Source: Pleurodeles waltl
Taxonomy: Eukaryota > Chordata > Amphibia > Caudata > Salamandridae
Assembly: GCF_031143425.1 (NCBI RefSeq)
Contig: NW_027150012.1
Coordinates: 62,001-126,000 of the forward strand
Length of the DNA stretch: 64,000 nucleotides
Direction of reading: 5' to 3'
Below are positions 60,375-64,000 of the stretch, piece after piece (position 1 is the stretch's first letter; each line of letters starts with the position of its first letter). The translations under genes were made by a program, and so were the position numbers. The notes under the pieces were generated by a model. The model was given only the letters and a program-made list of their open reading frames with translations, did not search any database and was not told the DNA's origin.

Positions 60375-63300
60375 GTGACTTGTGTGGATCGGACCAGGTT
60401 CTGTTACCCAGAATCCTTTGCAAACCTCAGAATTTGGCTAAAAAAACACATGTTCCTCACATTTCTGTGGCAGAAAGTTCTGGAATCTGAGAGGAGCCAC
60501 AAATTTCCTTCCACCCAGCGTTCCCCCACGTCTCCCGATAAAAATGATACCTCACTTGTGTGGGTAGGCCTAGCGCCCGCGACAGGAAACGCCCCAAAGC
60601 GCAACGTGGACACAGCCACATTTTTTAAGGAAAACAGAGGTGTTTTTGCAAAGTGCCTACCTGTAGATTTTGGCCTGTAGCTCAGCCGCCACCAAGGGAA
60701 ACCTACCAAACCTATGCATTTCTGAAAACTAGAGACCTAGGGGAATCCAAGATGGGGTGACTTGTGTGGCTCGGACCAGGTTCTGTTACCCAGAATCCTT
60801 TGCAAACCTCAAAATTTGGCTAAAAAAACACATGTTCCTCACATTTCTGTGGCAGAAAGTTCTGGAATCTGAGAGGAGCCACAAATTTCCTTCCACCCAG
60901 CGTTCCCCCACGCCTCCCGATAAAAATGATACCTCACTTGTGTGGGTAGGCCTAGCGCCCGCGACAGGAAACGCCCCAAAGCGCAACGTGGACACAGCCA
61001 AATTTTTGAAGGAAAACAAAGGTGTTTTTTGCAAAGTGCCTACCTGTAGATTTTGGCCTGTAGCTCAGCCGCCACCTAGGGAAACCTACCAAACCTGTGC
61101 ATTTCTGAAAACTAGAGACCTAGGGGAATCCAAGATGGGGTGACTTGTGTGGCTCGGACCAGGTTCTGTTACCCAGAATCCTTTGCAAACCTCAGAATTT
61201 GGCTAAAAAAACACATGTTCCTCACATTTCTGTGGCAGAAAGTTCTGGAATCTGAGAGGAGCCACAAATTTCCTTCCACCCAGCGTTCCCCCACGTCTCC
61301 CGATAAAAATGATACCTCACTTATGTGGGTAGGCCTAGTGCCCGCGACAGGAAACGCCCCAAAGCGCAACGTGGACACAGCCAAATTTTTGAAGGAAAAC
61401 AGAGGTGTTTTTTGCAAAGTGCCTACCTGTAGATTTTGGCCTGTAGCTCAGCCGCCACCTAGGGAAACCTACCAAACCTGTGCATTTCTGAAAACTAGAG
61501 ACCTAGGGGAATCCAAGATGGGGTGACTTGTGTGGCTCGGACCAGGTTCTGTTCCCCAGAATCCTTTGCAAACCTCAACATTTGGCTAAAAAAACACATG
61601 TTCCTCACATTTCTGTGGCAGAAAGTTCTGGAATCTGAGAGGAGCCACAAATTTTCTTCCACCCAGCGTTCCCCCACGTCTCCCGATAAAAATGATACCT
61701 CACTTGTGTGGGTAGGCCTAGCGCCCGCGACAGGAAACGCCCCAAAGCGCAACGTGGACACAGCCAAATTTTTGAAGGAAAACAGTGGTGTTTTTTGCAA
61801 AGTGCCTACCTGTAGATTTTGGCCTGTAGCTCAGCCGCCACCTAGGCAAACCTACCAAACCTGTGCATTTCTGAAAACTAGAGACCTAGGGGAATCCAAG
61901 ATGGGGTGACTTGTGTGGCCCGGACCAGGTTCTGTTACCCAGAATCCTTTGCAAACCTCAGAATTTGGCTACAAAAACAAATGTTCCTAACATTTCTGTG
62001 GCAGAAAGTTCTGGAATCTGAGAGGAGCCACAAACTTCCTTCCACCCAGCGTTTCCCCACTTCTTCCGATAAAAATGACACCTCACTTGTGTGGGTAGGC
62101 GTAGCGCCCGCGACAGGAAACGCCCCAAAGCGCAACGTGGACACAGCCAAATTTTTGAAAGAAAACAGAGGTGTTTTTTGCAAAGTGCCTACCTGTAGAT
62201 TTTGGCCTGTAGCTCAGCCGCCACCTAGGGAAACCTACCAAACCTGTGCATTTCTGAAAACTAGAGACCTAGGGGAATCCAAGATGGGGTGACTTGTGTG
62301 GCTCGGACCAGGTTCTGTTACCCAGAATCCTTTGCAAACCTCAAAATTTGGCTAAAAAAACACATGTTCCTCACATTTCTGTGGCAGAAAGTTCTGGAAT
62401 CTGAGAGGAGCCACAAATTTCCTGCCACCCAGCGTTCCCCCACATCTCCCGATAAAAATGATACCTCACTTGTGTGGGTAGGCCTAGCGCCCGCGACAGG
62501 AAACGCCCCAAAGCGCAACGTGGACACAGCCACATTTTTGAAGGAAAACAGAGGTGTTTTTTGCAAAGTGCCTACCTGTAGATTTTGGCCTGTAGCTCAG
62601 CCGCCACCTAGGGAAACCTACCAAACCTGTGCATTTCTGAAAACTAGAGACCTAGGGGAATCCAAGATGGGGTGACTTGTGTGGCTCGGACCAAGTTCTG
62701 TTACCCAGAATCCTTTGCAAACCTCAAAATTTGGCTAAAAAAACACATGTTCCTCACATTTCTGTGGCAGAAAGTTCTGGAATCTGAGAGGAGCCACACA
62801 TTTCCTTCCACCCAGCGTTCCCCCACGTCTCCTGGTAAAAATGATACCTCACTTGTGTGGGTAGGCCTAGCGCCCGCGACAGGAAACGCCCCAAAGCGCA
62901 ACGTGGACACAGCCACATTTTTGAAGGAAAACAGAGGTGTTTTTTGCAATGTGCCTACCTGTAGATTTTGGCCTGTAGCTCAGCCGCCACCTAGGGAAAC
63001 CTACCAAACCTGTGCATTTCTGAAAACTAGAGACCTAGGGGAATCCAAGATGGGGTAACTTGTGTGGCTCGGACCAGGTTCTGTTACCCAGAATCCTTTG
63101 CAAACCTCAGAATTTGGCTAAAAAAACACATGTTCCTCACATTTCTGTGGCAGAAAGTTCTGGAATCTGAGAGGAGCCACAAATTTCCTTCCACCCAGCG
63201 TTCCCCCACGTCTCCCGGTAAAAATTATATCTCACTTGTGTGGGTAGGCCTAGCGCCCGCGACAGGAAACGCCCCAAAGCGCAACGTGGACACAGCCAAA

Positions 63301-63820
63301 TTTTTGAAGGAAAACAGAGGTGTTTTTTGCAAAGTGCCTACCTGTAGATTTTGGCCTGTAGCTCAGCTGCCACCTAGGGAAACCTACCAAACCTGTGCAT
63401 TTCTGAAAACTACAGACCTAGGGGAATCCAAGATGGGGTGACTTGTGTGGCTCGGACCAGGTTCTGTTACCCAGAATCCTTTGCAAACCTCAAAATTTGG
63501 CTAAAAAAACACATGTTCCTCACATTTCTGTGGCAGAAAGTTCGGGAATCTGAGAGGAGCCACAAATTTCCTTCCACCCAGCGTTCCCCCACGTCTCCCG
63601 GTAAAAATGATACCTCACTTGTGTGGGTAGGCCTAGCGCCCGCGACAGGAAACGCCCCAAAGCGCAACGTGGACACAGCCACATTTTTGAAGGAAAACAG
63701 AGGTGTTTTTTGCAAAGTGCCTACCTGTAGATTTTGGCCTGTAGCTCAGCCGCCACCTAGGGAAACCTACCAAACCTGTGCATTTCTGAAAACTAGAGAC
63801 CTAGGGGAATCCAAGATGGG
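60375..63820. repeat. Second Q-led unit, nine monomers, continues past window
   Basis: Starts: 60375 Q, 60757 L, 61140 X, 61523 C, 61906 D, 62289 Y, 62672 E/M hybrid, 63055 R, 63438 O. The first seven match 55785-58464 in order and marks, including the hybrid. It then departs: R and O are separate here, while the upstream copy has a single R/O hybrid. The next monomer (63821) begins as type E, as after O at 49274. Confidence 0.83.
62672..63054. repeat. Hybrid monomer E/M (second copy)
   Basis: It has the same mix of E marks at the left (ccaagttctg, ggctaaaaaaa) and M marks at the right (cacacatttcc, cctggtaaaa) as the monomer at 58082. The switch lies between about 62737 and 62798. The shared junction shows that the deletion predates the duplication of the Q-led unit. 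Confidence 0.8.
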
Positions 63821-64000
63821 GTGACTTGTGTGGCTCGGACCAAGTTCTGTTACCCAGAATCCTTTGCAAACCTCAAAATTTGGCTAAAAAAACACATGTT
63901 CCTCACATTTCTGTGGCAGAAAGTTCTGGAATCTGAGAGGAGCCACAAATTTTATTCCACCCAGCGTTCCCCCACGTCTCCTGATAAAAATGATACCTCA
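63821..64000. repeat. Partial monomer at right window edge (type E)
   Basis: The last 180 bp have ccaagttctg, aattttattcc and cctgataaaa, the marks of type E as at 49274 and 58847. The array clearly continues to the right. Confidence 0.93.

Larger units (their letters stand above)
57481..60647. other. Cluster of private one-base indels (probable low-quality sequence)
   Basis: Compared with equivalent monomers, ten one-base indels occur here that are found nowhere else: A loss near 57482-57486, T gain at 57584-57590, A loss near 57651, A loss near 58686, C loss near 59064-59066, G loss near 59211-59213, A gain near 59675-59682, A loss near 59747, C loss near 60141-60144 and T loss near 60643-60647. 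Nine of the ten are in or beside homopolymers. The other 60 kb shows about six comparable private length changes. The stretch looks like consensus error in long-read sequence. Confidence 0.75.
1..64000. repeat. 383-bp tandem satellite array with higher-order repeats
   Basis: The same landmark, gtgacttgtgtgg or its gtaact variant, recurs every 383 bp with rare steps of 380, 382 or 384. This gives 166 complete monomers between 265 and 63820, with a net loss of 22 bp against 166 x 383. All copies are head to tail on one strand. No base falls outside the repeat. Monomers differ by scattered substitutions, and the same variant combinations recur in blocks, which defines higher-order repeats of 2, 4, 6, 8, 12 and 20 monomers. 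Family knowledge: such homogenised arrays in eukaryotes usually lie at centromeres, in pericentric or subtelomeric heterochromatin, or on sex or B chromosomes. Which of these applies here cannot be seen. Neither array edge is in the window. Confidence 0.98.

Noticed and set aside
265..63824. About 128-codon plus-strand frames in most monomers as real genes
   Set aside because: They are the repeat unit read in whichever frame is open. The first codon is GTG, the unit length is not a multiple of three, stop and frameshift variants are amplified freely, and I recognise no domain.
1..64000. CRISPR array
   Set aside because: The repeated unit is 383 bp with no short repeat separated by unique spacers; all sequence is repeat.
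1..64000. Ribosomal or 5S RNA gene cluster
   Set aside because: Unit length near 383 bp could suit 5S repeats, but no 5S-like stretch, C box or terminator T run in the right context is visible.

Overview
The whole 64 kb window is one uninterrupted tandem satellite array. The repeating unit (monomer) is 383 bp, about 49% G+C, and every copy has the same orientation. Phasing on the sequence gtgacttgtgtgg gives 166 complete monomers from 265 to 63820, a 264-bp partial monomer at the left edge and a 180-bp partial one at the right edge. I found no single-copy sequence, gene, RNA gene, transposon, CRISPR array or inversion anywhere, and neither array boundary is inside the window.

The organism is a eukaryote: long, highly homogenised satellite DNA with higher-order repeats is typical of centromeric or other heterochromatin, and many variants look like decay of methylated CpG sites, which suggests a CpG-methylating genome such as a vertebrate's. 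The species and chromosome cannot be named from the sequence. The monomer carries a 128-codon open frame on one strand and an 82-codon one on the other. I read both as fortuitous: 383 is not a multiple of three, the plus-strand frame opens with GTG, and nonsense and frameshift variants are amplified together with intact copies.

I sorted monomers into variant types (letters) by diagnostic bases. Layout: 265-2562, six monomers with mostly private variants; 2563-4858, a six-monomer D-G-H-I-J run resembling part of the later repeat; 4859-9454, a six-monomer block present twice; 9072-13666, an eight-monomer block followed by a half copy; 14050-29364, two adjacent copies of a 20-monomer higher-order unit of about 7.66 kb, order A B C D E F G H I J K L M N O P A Q M R; 29365-33192, a ten-monomer segment with a recombinant junction; 33193-40850, a third 20-monomer unit; 40851-43146, a rearranged F-G-H/I-J run; 43147-63820, a mosaic of 12-, 4- and 2-monomer duplications built from the same types plus X and Y.

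The array therefore records its own growth by unequal exchange: several monomers are recognisable hybrids of two types, and their flanks show which monomers were lost. One stretch (about 57.48-60.65 kb) holds ten private one-base indels, nearly all in homopolymers, and looks like poorly corrected sequence, not biology. No undescribed protein-coding system is present; the nested higher-order structure of the satellite is the notable content.
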